64,000 bases of DNA from Shewanella sediminis HAW-EB3 (GCF_000018025.1 NC_009831.1:4030001-4094000), one strand, 5' to 3'; counted from the first letter of the stretch, positions 47,996-57,724 are shown. The notes: generated by a model not told the origin, from the sequence alone. Numbers and translations: made by a program.

Positions 47996-49351
47996 GTGGC
48001 TGAAAAACAAACCCATAACATAAAAACGATACTGACATTTATTATTCCGTCATTAATAGGGCTATTACTATTTATGACACCTATCAGCTATCAGGACGCG
48101 ATTACCATTCCTATCGCTATCGTTTCAAAAGGCCTGCAGGCTCTCCTTGGTGATGCATTAACTGCCATAGTGACTGGCGTGGTTGTTTTCACCGCGCTGG
48201 CATCAGCGATGACCAAGTTACTGAAACCTGCATTTATCACTAGCAATGCCTTTTTAAACTCTCTGCTCAACATTTCACCTATGTGGCTATTAACCAGAAT
48301 ATTAGGTGCAGTGTTTATCTTACTGACATTTTCAGGTGTGGGTCCGGAAGCGATTCGCTCAGGAGATACCGGCGCGCTGGTCTTGAACGACCTACTTCCG
48401 GTACTGTTTTGTGTGTTTATATTCGCTGGAATGTTACTGCCACTCCTGCTTAATTTTGGTTTGCTGGAGCTATTCGGCACCATGTTAACCAAAATAATGA
48501 GACCCATATTCAATCTGCCGGGACGTAGTGCCATCGACTGTATGGCTTCCTGGCTTGGCGACGGTAGTGTAGGGATCTTGATGACGAGCAAGCAGTACGA
48601 ATCTCGTCTCTATACTCAAAGGGAAGCTGCGGTAATTGGTACCACATTCTCGGCCGTGTCTATTACCTTTTCTTTAGTGGTTATCTCCCAGGTCAGATTA
48701 GAACACATGTTCGTCCCCTTCTACCTGACGGTTTGTTTGGCTGGTATTATGGCGGCTATTATCGTGCCTAAGCTGCCCCCCTTATGTTGGAAAAAAGACA
48801 AGTATATTGACGATACTCCAAGGCATCCTGATGACGAAGTGATCCCTGACGGGCACGGTGTTTTCTCTTGGGGACTCGATCAGGCGCTCAATAAGGCATC
48901 GAAAGCCGGCGGGATCAAACATACGCTCACAGATGGCCTTAAAAATGTCATCGATATGGTATTTGGTGTCATACCAGTCGTTATGGCCATAGGCACAGTT
49001 GCCTTGATTATCGCCGAATATACGCCGATATTTGATTATCTGGGTATGCCTTTCATCCCACTACTCGAGCTATTGCAAGTTCCGGAGGCGACTGAGGCAT
49101 CAAAAACCATCGTGGTTGGCTTTGCTGATATGTTTATTCCTTCAATTCTGGCAAGCTCAATCGAGTCAGATATGACGCGTTTTGTCATTGCGGCAATGTC
49201 AGTCACTCAGCTTATCTACATGAGTGAAGTGGGTGCCTTACTTCTTGGCAGTAAAATACCGGTCAATATCTTCGAGCTATTTGTCGTATTCATTTTACGT
49301 ACTCTGGTCACCTTACCTATCATTGCCGGTGTTGCTCACCTGATCTTCTAG
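47996..49351 (+). CDS. YjiH-family membrane protein (nucleoside-recognition GATE domain)
   Basis: About 451 residues from the GTG at 47996; a GTG at 47966 is an alternative. It has about ten hydrophobic helices, with LGDGSVGILMTSKQYESRLYTQREAAVIGTTFSAVSITFSLVV (quoted in parts: WLGDGSVG, YTQREAAVIGT) and VVGFADMFIPSILASSIES typical of YjiH/GATE proteins. Substrate is unknown; GATE-domain proteins include nucleoside transporters and spore proteins. A strong terminator follows. Confidence 0.75.
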   Translation: MAEKQTHNIKTILTFIIPSLIGLLLFMTPISYQDAITIPIAIVSKGLQALLGDALTAIVTGVVVFTALASAMTKLLKPAFITSNAFLNSLLNISPMWLLTRILGAVFILLTFSGVGPEAIRSGDTGALVLNDLLPVLFCVFIFAGMLLPLLLNFGLLELFGTMLTKIMRPIFNLPGRSAIDCMASWLGDGSVGILMTSKQYESRLYTQREAAVIGTTFSAVSITFSLVVISQVRLEHMFVPFYLTVCLAGIMAAIIVPKLPPLCWKKDKYIDDTPRHPDDEVIPDGHGVFSWGLDQALNKASKAGGIKHTLTDGLKNVIDMVFGVIPVVMAIGTVALIIAEYTPIFDYLGMPFIPLLELLQVPEATEASKTIVVGFADMFIPSILASSIESDMTRFVIAAMSVTQLIYMSEVGALLLGSKIPVNIFELFVVFILRTLVTLPIIAGVAHLIF

Positions 49352-49360
49352 ATAAGTTTT

Positions 49361-49376
49361 ATACCAATCGGTATTA
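49361..49376. repeat. Small palindromic intergenic repeat (ATACCAATCGGTATTA)
   Basis: ATACC-AATC-GGTAT is a 5-bp inverted repeat. A close copy, ATACCAATCAGTATAA, is at 63364-63379. I recall the motif as common in Shewanella and Vibrio intergenic DNA; the copy number needs a search. Confidence 0.5.
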
Positions 49377-49380
49377 AGTA

Positions 49381-49412
49381 AAAAAAAGAGTGGCTTTGCC
49401 ACTCTTTTTTTT
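49381..49412 (+). terminator. Terminator of the YjiH-family gene
   Basis: AAAAAAAGAGTGGC, loop TTT, GCCACTCTTTTTTTT: 11-bp stem and eight T, starting 30 bases after the stop. Confidence 0.92.
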
Positions 49413-49500
49413 ATCCCATCACTTCGCCTCGCACTTTTACGATTTACTTCTAAACTTAAAGACTTAACAGACACAAATAATTAAAGAAAAACTCACCGGA

Positions 49501-52500
49501 ATGAGAATTCACATCTTCATTTTGACATGGCTATTAGGGTGTATACCTCTCACCATGGCCAAACAGCCAGACTTCGACTTCTATGAAGCCGAAGATGGTC
49601 TGTCTATGAATACGGTCAACGATATCGTTACCGACAGTGATGGATTTCTCTGGGCCGCAACTCAGGCAGGCCTCAACCGTTTTGACGGTAAAAACTTCAA
49701 GGTTTACGACGTCACCAATGACCAACATGGACCAAGTGGAAAGCACATCACCCGACTGTTTTATGGGCAGAAAAAACAACTCTGGTTACTCACAAAAAAC
49801 GATGGAGTAAACCAATATCATCCAAGTCACGACACCTTTAGCTTCTACCACCATTTAAACAGTCCACTACCCGATACTGAATTTACCGATCTCAGTCAGG
49901 ACAGCGATGGCAATATATGGCTGGCAACAAAGGCCGATGGCCTTATTCATTACTCACCCACAGAGAATAAAATTATTCATCGATTCACCGATGACTCTCA
50001 AGAAAACAGTCAAGCAAACAAGCTTATCAGTAACCGGATCACCCGACTCTTTACCGATAAATTCGAGCGCCTGTGGATAGCATCGGACAGAGGCCTCTCC
50101 CTGCTGACCCCGGAATTAAACCTCACTCACTTTCCTAACGACAACACCTTAATTGAGGGGCAAATCACCAGTGTAGAGAGCGGGCAGAGTAACACTCTCT
50201 GGATAGGAACCAAGAGTAAGGGGTTATATTTATTAGACATTCACACAAACAGCTTCAAGCACATCGACACAGCTATCGGACTCGAAGGCAACCGAATAAC
50301 CAATTTAAAAAAAGACAGACTTGGTAAGCTCTGGATAGGACTAGAGAAAAAAGGGGTAGCAAGATACTCCCCCCAGCACAAAACTATCGAGTTCTTCTCC
50401 GGTGCGGCTAAAAATCGCCATCAACTCAATAGCCCTTTGGTCACCTCTCTGGCCATAGACAGTGCTCATCAACTTTGGATTGGCACTAAGGGGGGCGGGC
50501 TCAATAAAACCTTTCTAAACGCCGAAAGTTTTGGTCATATGCACCCGCAGAGTTTTGCCGATAACCGCCTTAGTAACGGCAATGTCAGAAGCATATTCAG
50601 GGACCATCGACAACAGCTTTGGATAGGCACGGCCAAGGGGCTATATCAGGCCCAGGAGGATGAGAACAGACAGATTATCGGCTTTAAACCTTTCGTGGTA
50701 CCGGGTTCTAAACTATCTCAGAGTTTTATCAGTTTCATGAAGGAGGACAAATTCGCTCGATTTTGGGTTGGCACACGAGGGGAAGGTTTGTTTATCTTCA
50801 CCCCGGATAAACAGAGCTACATTCACTACAAACACAATCTGGCCAACAGTAATGGCTTACCCAGTGATCATCTTTTTAGCCTCTATTTTGACAGCGATAA
50901 TAGTGCCTGGATAACGACTATGGATGCCGGCGTCGCAAAATATATCAGCGAGGCCAGAGGGTTTACCCATTTCCAATATGACAAAAATGACGCGAACTCA
51001 TTGGCAAGTAACGAGGTAACTAACTTAACCCAAGACAAAGAGGGAAACTACTGGTTCACTTCCTACGACGCAGGACTGACCCGATTATCCATCGATGGAG
51101 TCTTTACTCGCTTCAACACCGACACTCAGGCAGACTTTCCCGATGATCAGTTGATGTCCGTCTTCATGGGTGAAAATAACATCTTATGGATAGGCTCCAG
51201 TAATGGCATCTTCTCTTTCAATCCCCGCACCCATGACACCCAGCTCTTTAATACTGACAAGGGGCTCATCGGAAACCTCGCTTACCTGACTCTGATGGAT
51301 AACAAACAAAACCTCTGGGTAGGCACGGCATCGGGCCTTAGTATGTTTGATACCCATGATTTTAGCGTTAAAAACTACACTAACATCGATGGACTTCAGG
51401 ATAATGAATTTAATTTCGGAGCAGGTTTTCTCGATGACGACAACCGCATCTACCTCGGGGGAATTAATGGTTTTAACCAATTCAGGGCAAATCAACTCCC
51501 TACTCTACACCCACCCAGGGAACCAAGAATTGATACCCTATCGATTCTAAATAAAGACCAATCGAGTGATATGCGACATAAAAACAGCTCAATACCTGAA
51601 GAGAGCCAGCTTACATTATCCCATCACGATGATATTTTCTCTCTCTATTATCTTAGTCCTGAGTTACATAGAGCCAATAGATTAACCTATGAATACAAAA
51701 TGATAGGTTTGCATGACAAATGGATCACGGGCCATCCGGACCAAGTAGCCCGCTTCACGGGTATAGCATCGGGAGACTACACTTTTCTCTTAAGAGCCAA
51801 AGATATTAACGGCCAATACAGCCCGGTCAGACGAGTGGATATTCAAATACTTCCCACGCCTTGGTTATCTTGGTGGGCCTACTGTCTATACATCACGGGA
51901 TTCATCTCTCTGTTTTTTTTGTTGCTCTACTCTAAGTCGAAAAAATACCGTCAACAGAGTCGATTATTCACAGAAATTGAGAAGAGTGAACAGAGGCTTC
52001 AGCTGGCTCTATGGGGAAGCGGTGATGAATTCTGGGATTGGGATATCGATACTCAGGAGGTGATACGGAGTAATACTTTCCTGAAATACCCCGATAGGGA
52101 GACCAACCTGAATGACACCATGAAACAATGTATTCATCCGGACGATTACCGTGAAATTGCAGCAGAAATTGATCTCTGCATGAATCAAGGCCAAGATAAA
52201 TTTAAGTTGATGTACCGTTCAATACTGGGGGATGGAACCTGGCTATGGGTCCTGAATAGAGGCCAGGTGATCACCAGAGATCCGCTTGGAAAACCAACAC
52301 GAATAGCCGGTACGATCAAAAACATTCAGGCTCAAAAAGATAATGAAGCCACATTAACAGCGCTCAATCGTGACTTAGAAACCAGAGTGCTCGAAAGAAC
52401 GAGTGAGCTGCAACATAAAAACGATGAACTCAAAGAGACACTCGAAGAGCTAAAGCTGACTCAAACTGAACTCCTCGATAAAGAGAAGATGGCCACCCTC

Positions 52501-53229
52501 GGCGGACTGGTCGCCAGCATCACACATGAAGTTAACACCCCTATAGGTATCAGTGTCACCGCTTCATCCCATCTTCAGGAGAGCGTAAGGCTATTCAATA
52601 AACACTATGCCGATGGTGAGGTATCCCATGAAGATTTTGAAGAGTATCAAACTGAAGTTCATGATTGCTCAAAGCTAATACTCACCAACCTGGAACGAGC
52701 ATCCAAACTAATCAAGAGCTTTAAACAGGTCTCGGTCGATCAGTCCCATGAAGAGATCCGGGAATTTAACCTTAAGACCTATTTAGATGAGATATTTCTC
52801 TCCCTCAACCCTATGCTTTCACGTACTGTGCATGAGTATGAATACACCTGTCCGGATGACCTTTTCATTAAGAGTAATCCGGGGACCTTCTATCAAATTG
52901 TGAGCAATCTATTCAATAACTCCGTCATTCACGCATTCCCCGATGGACACTCGGGTCACTTATCCCTCCATATAACCAAGACAGGACATGGTATCGACTT
53001 AAGCTACCGAGATGATGGTTGCGGAATACCCATACAGGTTCAAGATAAAATATTCGATCCCTTCTTTACCACCAAACGGGGTAAAGGCGGTAGCGGGTTA
53101 GGCATGAATATAGTCTATAACTTAGTGACGCAGATGCTAGGTGGTGAAATAACCTTGCACTCAGAAAAGGATAAAGGCTGTCAATTCAATATATCCCTTC
53201 CTAAAAGCATTTTAGTTAATACAAAATAA
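49501..53229 (+). CDS. Two-component sensor histidine kinase with periplasmic beta-propeller
   Basis: 1242 residues. A signal peptide (cut after TMA) is followed by about 14 Reg_prop beta-propeller repeats (residues 25-700; for example SDGFLWAATQAGLNRFDG and WIGTKSKGLYLL), a Y_Y_Y domain (about 710-785), one membrane helix (about 790-815), a PAS/PAC domain (830-950), a coiled coil, a HisKA domain with the phosphorylated His in ASITHEVNTPIG, and a HATPase with NLFNNSVIHAF, DDGCGIP and FFTTKRGKGGSGLGM. No receiver is fused and no response regulator is adjacent. Such propeller kinases in Bacteroidetes sense sugars; the signal here is unknown. Confidence 0.9.
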   Translation: MRIHIFILTWLLGCIPLTMAKQPDFDFYEAEDGLSMNTVNDIVTDSDGFLWAATQAGLNRFDGKNFKVYDVTNDQHGPSGKHITRLFYGQKKQLWLLTKNDGVNQYHPSHDTFSFYHHLNSPLPDTEFTDLSQDSDGNIWLATKADGLIHYSPTENKIIHRFTDDSQENSQANKLISNRITRLFTDKFERLWIASDRGLSLLTPELNLTHFPNDNTLIEGQITSVESGQSNTLWIGTKSKGLYLLDIHTNSFKHIDTAIGLEGNRITNLKKDRLGKLWIGLEKKGVARYSPQHKTIEFFSGAAKNRHQLNSPLVTSLAIDSAHQLWIGTKGGGLNKTFLNAESFGHMHPQSFADNRLSNGNVRSIFRDHRQQLWIGTAKGLYQAQEDENRQIIGFKPFVVPGSKLSQSFISFMKEDKFARFWVGTRGEGLFIFTPDKQSYIHYKHNLANSNGLPSDHLFSLYFDSDNSAWITTMDAGVAKYISEARGFTHFQYDKNDANSLASNEVTNLTQDKEGNYWFTSYDAGLTRLSIDGVFTRFNTDTQADFPDDQLMSVFMGENNILWIGSSNGIFSFNPRTHDTQLFNTDKGLIGNLAYLTLMDNKQNLWVGTASGLSMFDTHDFSVKNYTNIDGLQDNEFNFGAGFLDDDNRIYLGGINGFNQFRANQLPTLHPPREPRIDTLSILNKDQSSDMRHKNSSIPEESQLTLSHHDDIFSLYYLSPELHRANRLTYEYKMIGLHDKWITGHPDQVARFTGIASGDYTFLLRAKDINGQYSPVRRVDIQILPTPWLSWWAYCLYITGFISLFFLLLYSKSKKYRQQSRLFTEIEKSEQRLQLALWGSGDEFWDWDIDTQEVIRSNTFLKYPDRETNLNDTMKQCIHPDDYREIAAEIDLCMNQGQDKFKLMYRSILGDGTWLWVLNRGQVITRDPLGKPTRIAGTIKNIQAQKDNEATLTALNRDLETRVLERTSELQHKNDELKETLEELKLTQTELLDKEKMATLGGLVASITHEVNTPIGISVTASSHLQESVRLFNKHYADGEVSHEDFEEYQTEVHDCSKLILTNLERASKLIKSFKQVSVDQSHEEIREFNLKTYLDEIFLSLNPMLSRTVHEYEYTCPDDLFIKSNPGTFYQIVSNLFNNSVIHAFPDGHSGHLSLHITKTGHGIDLSYRDDGCGIPIQVQDKIFDPFFTTKRGKGGSGLGMNIVYNLVTQMLGGEITLHSEKDKGCQFNISLPKSILVNTK

Positions 53230-53327
53230 TTCTCTTTTCAATCGCTCTCAATTACTGCTATAAATATGTACACTAGGAATTATTTATTCTTTGTGATGAA
53301 TCGTTTACGGGAATGAGGGGGCCTGAT

Positions 53328-53732
53328 ATGAAGATTAAAATATCGGAAATTATGAGTACCAGAGTGGTCACCATAGAGATGGATGACAGGCTGTCTGTTG
53401 CCAAAGAGATATTTGAAAATGCGCCCTTTCACCATCTACTGGTTATCGAAGACGATGAACTGCAGGGTGTCCTGTCCGAACGTGACTATTTGCGAGCCTT
53501 GAGCCCCCATGTTGGCAACATCAATGAAACGGAGCGAGATAGTGAAACCCTGCAGAGAAGGGCCCATCAGGTGATGTCGAGAAACCCGGTCACGATTGCG
53601 CCACATAAAACACTAAATGAAGCCAGTCGACTAATGCTTGAGCACAATATAGGCTCTCTACCCGTCTTGAAACGGGGAAAGATAGTGGGGATCATCACCT
53701 GGAAGGATCTATTAAGGGCCTATTCACATTAA
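53328..53732 (+). CDS. Two-CBS-domain protein
   Basis: 134 residues made of two CBS domains: IMSTRVVTIEMDDRLSVAKEIFENAPFHHLLVIED (first) and VMSRNPVTIAPHKTLNEASRLMLEHNIGSLPVLKRG (second), quoted only to name them: SERDYLRAL and GIITWKDLL close each domain. CBS pairs bind adenine nucleotides and regulate partners. Start ATG at 53328 follows GAGGGGG; an ATG 15 bases upstream is less well placed. It follows the sensor kinase on the same strand (98-base gap). Confidence 0.87.
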   Translation: MKIKISEIMSTRVVTIEMDDRLSVAKEIFENAPFHHLLVIEDDELQGVLSERDYLRALSPHVGNINETERDSETLQRRAHQVMSRNPVTIAPHKTLNEASRLMLEHNIGSLPVLKRGKIVGIITWKDLLRAYSH

Positions 53733-53761
53733 ATAGTGCCAGGCCCTCTTCGTCTCGGACG

Positions 53762-55192
53762 TTAGATTGCCCAACCGCCCATATAGAAGACGACAAGCCC
53801 TAAGGTTATCGCTACCACACCCGGCTTTAATGCACGCCACTCTCCGCTGGCGAGACGCCCGACGACTAACGTCACGAAGCCCAACATAATACCGGTGACA
53901 ATATTACAGCTTAAGATGATAAAGACCGCACAGGTGAGTCCCGCCATGGCATCAATTTTGTCATCGAAATCCAGCTTAGTCACATTACTAAGCATCAATA
54001 ATCCCACATACATCAGAGCCGGCGCAGTCGCATAGGCTGGGACCAGATAACTTAAGGGTGCCAAAAACATCATCAGCAGAAACAGGATGCCAACGATTGT
54101 CGCTGTCAGACCCGTTTTACCACCGGCCGCAGTACCCGCAGCAGACTCGATATATACGGCGGCAGGAGCGCCACCGACGGCGCCGGCGACGATACTGCTG
54201 ACAGAATCAGAGGTTAGTGCTTTCCCTCCACCGACAATATTATCTTTCTCGTCGAGTAGCTCAGCTTGTCCGGCGACCGCACGAATTGTTCCGGTGGCAT
54301 CGAATATCGCGGTCATGACTAAGGCGAGCACTATAGGAAGCACGACAGGGTTTAACGCCCCCATAATATCCAATTGACCGATAAGTGATTGCTCAGACAT
54401 TAGATTTGGCCAGGCAAAAAGACCTTGATATTGAACCGAAGGATCGAATATCAAGCCAAACACAGACAGCGCTATAATAACGAGCAATATGCCACCAGGC
54501 ACACCGCGTCGCTCTAAGCCAATAGTCGCAGCCAAGCCGACAATCGTCGCGATGACCGGAAGGCTATGAATATCACCCAGTTTTACCGGTAGCCCCGCAT
54601 CATTGCCCACAATCAACTGCACACTATTTGTCGCAATTAACAATAAAAACAAACCGATACCTATACCCGTACCGTGAGCGATACCCTTGGGTAAGTTTGT
54701 TAGTACCCACTGACGAATGCCGGTAACACTGACTAAGGTAAATACAATTCCCATCAAGAAGATGGCACCAAGGGTGACGGGAATGGAGATCCCCTGCCCT
54801 AATACCATGCTAAATGCAGTAAATGCCGTGAGTGAGATAGCGCAACCGATCGCCATCGGCAAATTGGCCCACAGCCCCATTAACAGGGAGCCGAAAGCAG
54901 CAATTAAACAGGTCGAAATAAACACGGCTCCGGGGTCAAAGCCTGCGGCGCCTAACATATTAGGTACCACAATGACCGAATAGACCATGGCGAGGAACGT
55001 GGTTAAACCGGCTATCACTTCACACTTTATGGTGCTGCCACGCTGTGAGATGCTGAAGTATCGGTCTAATACCGAAGTCGGTGCCGAGCCAGAAGCTGAT
55101 TTAGTTGTAGAGGGTTGAGCTGTAGATTCTTGAACTGTAGATTCTTGAGTTGTAGATAGTACTGGGGTAGGGCTTGTCTGTTCAGACTGCAT
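53762..55192 (-). CDS. NCS2-family purine permease (AzgA/PbuG-type)
   Basis: 476 residues from the ATG at 55192; the frame runs 51 codons further upstream without hydrophobic or family features. About twelve helices. [27 protein letters not shown], and [20 protein letters not shown] later, are typical of COG2252 guanine/hypoxanthine or adenine permeases. The loop usually reading PGMGLNAF is CAISLTAF here, so the substrate may differ. The N-terminal 30 residues are low complexity with a QEST repeat made by a 15-bp DNA repeat. No purine riboswitch was seen upstream. Confidence 0.85.
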   Translation of the reverse strand: MQSEQTSPTPVLSTTQESTVQESTAQPSTTKSASGSAPTSVLDRYFSISQRGSTIKCEVIAGLTTFLAMVYSVIVVPNMLGAAGFDPGAVFISTCLIAAFGSLLMGLWANLPMAIGCAISLTAFTAFSMVLGQGISIPVTLGAIFLMGIVFTLVSVTGIRQWVLTNLPKGIAHGTGIGIGLFLLLIATNSVQLIVGNDAGLPVKLGDIHSLPVIATIVGLAATIGLERRGVPGGILLVIIALSVFGLIFDPSVQYQGLFAWPNLMSEQSLIGQLDIMGALNPVVLPIVLALVMTAIFDATGTIRAVAGQAELLDEKDNIVGGGKALTSDSVSSIVAGAVGGAPAAVYIESAAGTAAGGKTGLTATIVGILFLLMMFLAPLSYLVPAYATAPALMYVGLLMLSNVTKLDFDDKIDAMAGLTCAVFIILSCNIVTGIMLGFVTLVVGRLASGEWRALKPGVVAITLGLVVFYMGGWAI

Positions 55193-55534
55193 AATATTAT
55201 ACCTTATTGATCTCTTAAATTTTGGAAGGCTATGGCAGGTGAGAGCCCCGCAAAAAGCGGGTGAGAGATCCACTAATACTTTTCTGTATTTATAGTGACC
55301 TGCAAGTTTTAACACTTTCGATTTAACACTCTTACTTTGAAACATTGAGCGCTAACGGTATGAAACTATGCCAATAGTTACATTCCATCTGGATTAGTAT
55401 TTCATTCCATCAAGAACAGATTATCCACTGGCAACACAGCCTTTGTTGGCGGCGGATTCTACAGCAATAGCCCAATAGCACAAAGAGGATTGAGAACAAA
55501 CTGTGATTTAAACAATTAATTTAAGGCTAGTTTT
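55193..55534. other. Intergenic region between NCS2 permease and SecD-P1-like lipoprotein genes
   Basis: Both neighbours are on the minus strand. A short hairpin CCCGC-AAAAA-GCGGG lies at 55247-55261. No PurR box or purine aptamer was recognised. Confidence 0.4.
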
Positions 55535-56002
55535 CTAATCACCAAAAGATAAGAGCAGATGTGAGATCAGCTTCTCGTTCAATCCGGTGATAACCATGCT
55601 TCCCCCTAACCCCATCTGAATGGTCGCGACGTTAACTACCTCCTCATCAAGCATGATAAGCATTCGATTGCCAATATGATGACTGGTGGCCGCAAAAAGC
55701 TTCTCGCCACCGGCGGGAGTTAATTGCAGGAGTAGACTAGTCGGGCTATGGGGCTTCACAGAAGCGATATCTTCGTTGCCAATAATTGCCGGTTGTTTCA
55801 ACTGCAGCGACTGACCCATGTAGCTCACTAACTTTGGCTCGCTATCAACATCTGTTGTATCTGATACCAGATAAAAACCTACCTGTGCTCCCTTTACCGG
55901 AGGCTGAGTCACAACTTCGCCCTCTACTTCTGAGCTGCTGCAAGCCGTATTGAAAAAAACAGCAAAAAATAAGATAAGTCCAAAGTTAGAAAAACCTTTC
56001 AT
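55535..56002 (-). CDS. Small lipoprotein with SecDF-P1-head-like domain
   Basis: 155 residues from the ATG at 56002, which places a lipoprotein signal (LILFFAVFFNTAC; lipobox NTAC) at the N-terminus; earlier ATGs in frame add non-signal residues. The last 70 residues, SLLLQLTPAGGEKLFAATSHHIGNRMLIMLDEEVVNVATIQ (named here by LTPAGGEKLF and LIMLDEEVV), resemble the head of the periplasmic P1 domain of SecD. Function unknown. It diverges from torECAD across the TorR-like boxes. Confidence 0.7.
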   Translation of the reverse strand: MKGFSNFGLILFFAVFFNTACSSSEVEGEVVTQPPVKGAQVGFYLVSDTTDVDSEPKLVSYMGQSLQLKQPAIIGNEDIASVKPHSPTSLLLQLTPAGGEKLFAATSHHIGNRMLIMLDEEVVNVATIQMGLGGSMVITGLNEKLISHLLLSFGD

Positions 56003-56099
56003 AAATACCCCAAAAAAACGATTTAAATACAAATATATCATCTCCCGCTCACAGTCCCTACTGATGCCATCGAATCCGGAACGATACTGCCTCCTCACC

Positions 56100-56119
56100 T
56101 TGTTCATATTTTTTCATAA
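56100..56119 (+). promoter_or_regulatory. Tandem TorR-box-like decamers upstream of torE
   Basis: TTGTTCATAT (56100-56109) and TTTTTCATAA (56110-56119) match the E. coli tor box CTGTTCATAT at 9 and 7 of 10 positions and are exactly adjacent. Weaker copies follow at 56131-56140 and 56153-56162, the last overlapping the likely -35 position of a TATATT -10 at 56171-56176. The layout matches the known torCAD operator. Confidence 0.7.
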
Positions 56120-56214
56120 TTTAACTAAAACCATTCATTGCAGGCATGACAGCCATTCACAACCATGCTCTATATTAGTTATATCAGAGATAAGATCATC
56201 AAAGAGAGTCAGTT

Positions 56215-56385
56215 ATGGCACATCAAGAAGCCTCAGAATCAGCAAAACAAGTGAAATCGAAGGAGCTTAAAGCCCTGAGTGTCATCATATTCCTGCTTTT
56301 CCCAATTCTCACCATCACAGGTATCAGTGCCTACGGATTTATTATCTGGATGATCCAGGCATTTGGTGGCGTCGTCGCCCATTAA
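56215..56385 (+). CDS. torE: Small membrane protein TorE (NapE/TorE family)
   Basis: 56-residue protein with one long hydrophobic helix (SVIIFLLFPILTITGISAYGFIIWMI, read as two parts) after a polar N-terminus. Length, helix and position immediately before torC match TorE of Shewanella torECAD; NapE is its relative in nitrate reductase operons. Role unknown. It is too short for most ORF filters and is easily missed. AAGAGAG is 9 bases before the ATG. Confidence 0.88.
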   Translation: MAHQEASESAKQVKSKELKALSVIIFLLFPILTITGISAYGFIIWMIQAFGGVVAH

Positions 56386-56440
56386 CTTTTCCTGACACGG
56401 TCAGTCAAAAACAAATTAAAGATTTTTAAAGGATGCTGTT

Positions 56441-57619
56441 ATGAAGTGGTTTATCAATATTTGGCGCACACTCAACAAGCCAGCCAAATTCCTCACCTTA
56501 GGTACGGTCAGTCTATCTGCCTTCCTGATGGGCATCATCTTCTGGGGTGGTTTCAATACCGCACTCGAGATGACCAATACCGAAGAGTTTTGTATTAGCT
56601 GCCACAGTATGGAGAGCAAGCCATACCAAGAGCTACAGGAGACCGTTCACTGGTCAAATCATTCCGGCGTTCGCGCGACGTGTCCGGATTGTCACGTACC
56701 ACACAACTGGAGCCGCAAGATAGGTCGCAAAATTGAAGCGTCCCATGATATGTGGGGCTGGTTACTGCAAACCGTCAATACCAGTGAAAAGTTCGAAGCT
56801 AAACGCCTGGAGATGGCGAGCCGCGAATGGAAACGTTTCGACCGTGATAACTCGCTTGCCTGTAAAAACTGCCACAACTACGACTCGATGAAATGGGACA
56901 GCATGTCCAAGCTCGCACAGAAGCAGATGAAACGAGCGGCAGAGCTGGATCAAAGCTGTATCGATTGTCATAAGGGTATCGCTCATAAACTGCCTGACAT
57001 GGGCACCTCTCGTGCACCTGAACTGATCGCGCAGGTAGGATCAGGCGAAAGTGCGCCACAGAGTGAACAAACCTACTTCACAGCACTAACCAAGCCACTT
57101 TTCTATAACGATAAAACGGATGTAGAAGCCGGCACCCTGAATATAGCAACCAAGGTCAAAGTATTAGAGACCAAGGGTAATCGCGTAAAGATCGGTATCG
57201 ATGGCTGGCGTAAGAAGATTGGTGCGGGCCGCGTGATCTACTATGACTTCGGTCTCAACATTCTCTCAGCACAACTGACTAAAGATGCGGCTCTGGAAGA
57301 GGGTGTCATCGAAACCTTCGAAGAGAAGGAAGATCCGATGACAGGCCTAAAATGGCAACGCGTCGAAGCACAAATCTGGACAGATAAAGACTACCTGGTG
57401 AGTGACCTGCAACCACTTTGGGACTACGCACGTGACACATATACCACCAGCTGTAGCGTATGTCATACGCAGCCGGATGAAGCGCACTTCGATGCCAACA
57501 CCTGGCCGGGTATGTTCCAGGGCATGATCGCGTTCGTCAATATGGACCAAGATACCCAGGCGCTGGTTCAAAAATACCTGCAAGAGCATTCATCGACGTT
57601 TGTCAAAACATCGCACTAA
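56441..57619 (+). CDS. torC: Pentahaem c-type cytochrome TorC
   Basis: Membrane-anchored quinol-oxidising cytochrome that passes electrons to TorA. 392 residues with an N-terminal anchor helix (18-37). Five CXXCH sites: CISCH (51), CPDCH (81), CKNCH (141), CIDCH (173) in the NapC/NirT domain and CSVCH (338) in the C-terminal mono-haem domain that contacts TorA. AAAGGA precedes the ATG by 6-7 bases. Second gene of torECAD. Confidence 0.96.
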   Translation: MKWFINIWRTLNKPAKFLTLGTVSLSAFLMGIIFWGGFNTALEMTNTEEFCISCHSMESKPYQELQETVHWSNHSGVRATCPDCHVPHNWSRKIGRKIEASHDMWGWLLQTVNTSEKFEAKRLEMASREWKRFDRDNSLACKNCHNYDSMKWDSMSKLAQKQMKRAAELDQSCIDCHKGIAHKLPDMGTSRAPELIAQVGSGESAPQSEQTYFTALTKPLFYNDKTDVEAGTLNIATKVKVLETKGNRVKIGIDGWRKKIGAGRVIYYDFGLNILSAQLTKDAALEEGVIETFEEKEDPMTGLKWQRVEAQIWTDKDYLVSDLQPLWDYARDTYTTSCSVCHTQPDEAHFDANTWPGMFQGMIAFVNMDQDTQALVQKYLQEHSSTFVKTSH

Positions 57620-57717
57620 TAAAGGACTGGAGTCATGAATAACAAATTACTGATTAACAGTCTGAGTGCAGCGCATTCTTACATAAACATTGACAAGTCA
57701 GCGCACTAATAAAGGAC
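57612..57717 (+). repeat. 16-bp direct repeat at the torC end and before torA
   Basis: CGCACTAATAAAGGAC occurs exactly at 57612-57627, covering the torC stop, and again at 57702-57717 just before torA. The two copies are 90 bases apart and each supplies a stop codon and an AAAGGA ribosome site. Confidence 0.9.
57635..57709 (+). CDS. 24-codon mini-ORF between torC and torA
   Basis: ATG at 57635 follows GGACTGGAG; the peptide (24 aa, starting MNNKLLIN, ending DKSAH) shares its last residues and stop with the duplicated torC end (KTSH). It may be a relic of the duplication, a coupling peptide that brings ribosomes to torA, or nothing. No family. Confidence 0.3.
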   Translation: MNNKLLINSLSAAHSYINIDKSAH

Positions 57718-57724
57718 ACGAATA

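Noticed and set aside
55193..55345. Purine riboswitch upstream of the NCS2 permease gene
   Set aside because: The conserved loop and junction bases of the purine aptamer are absent; only a short CCCGC hairpin is present.
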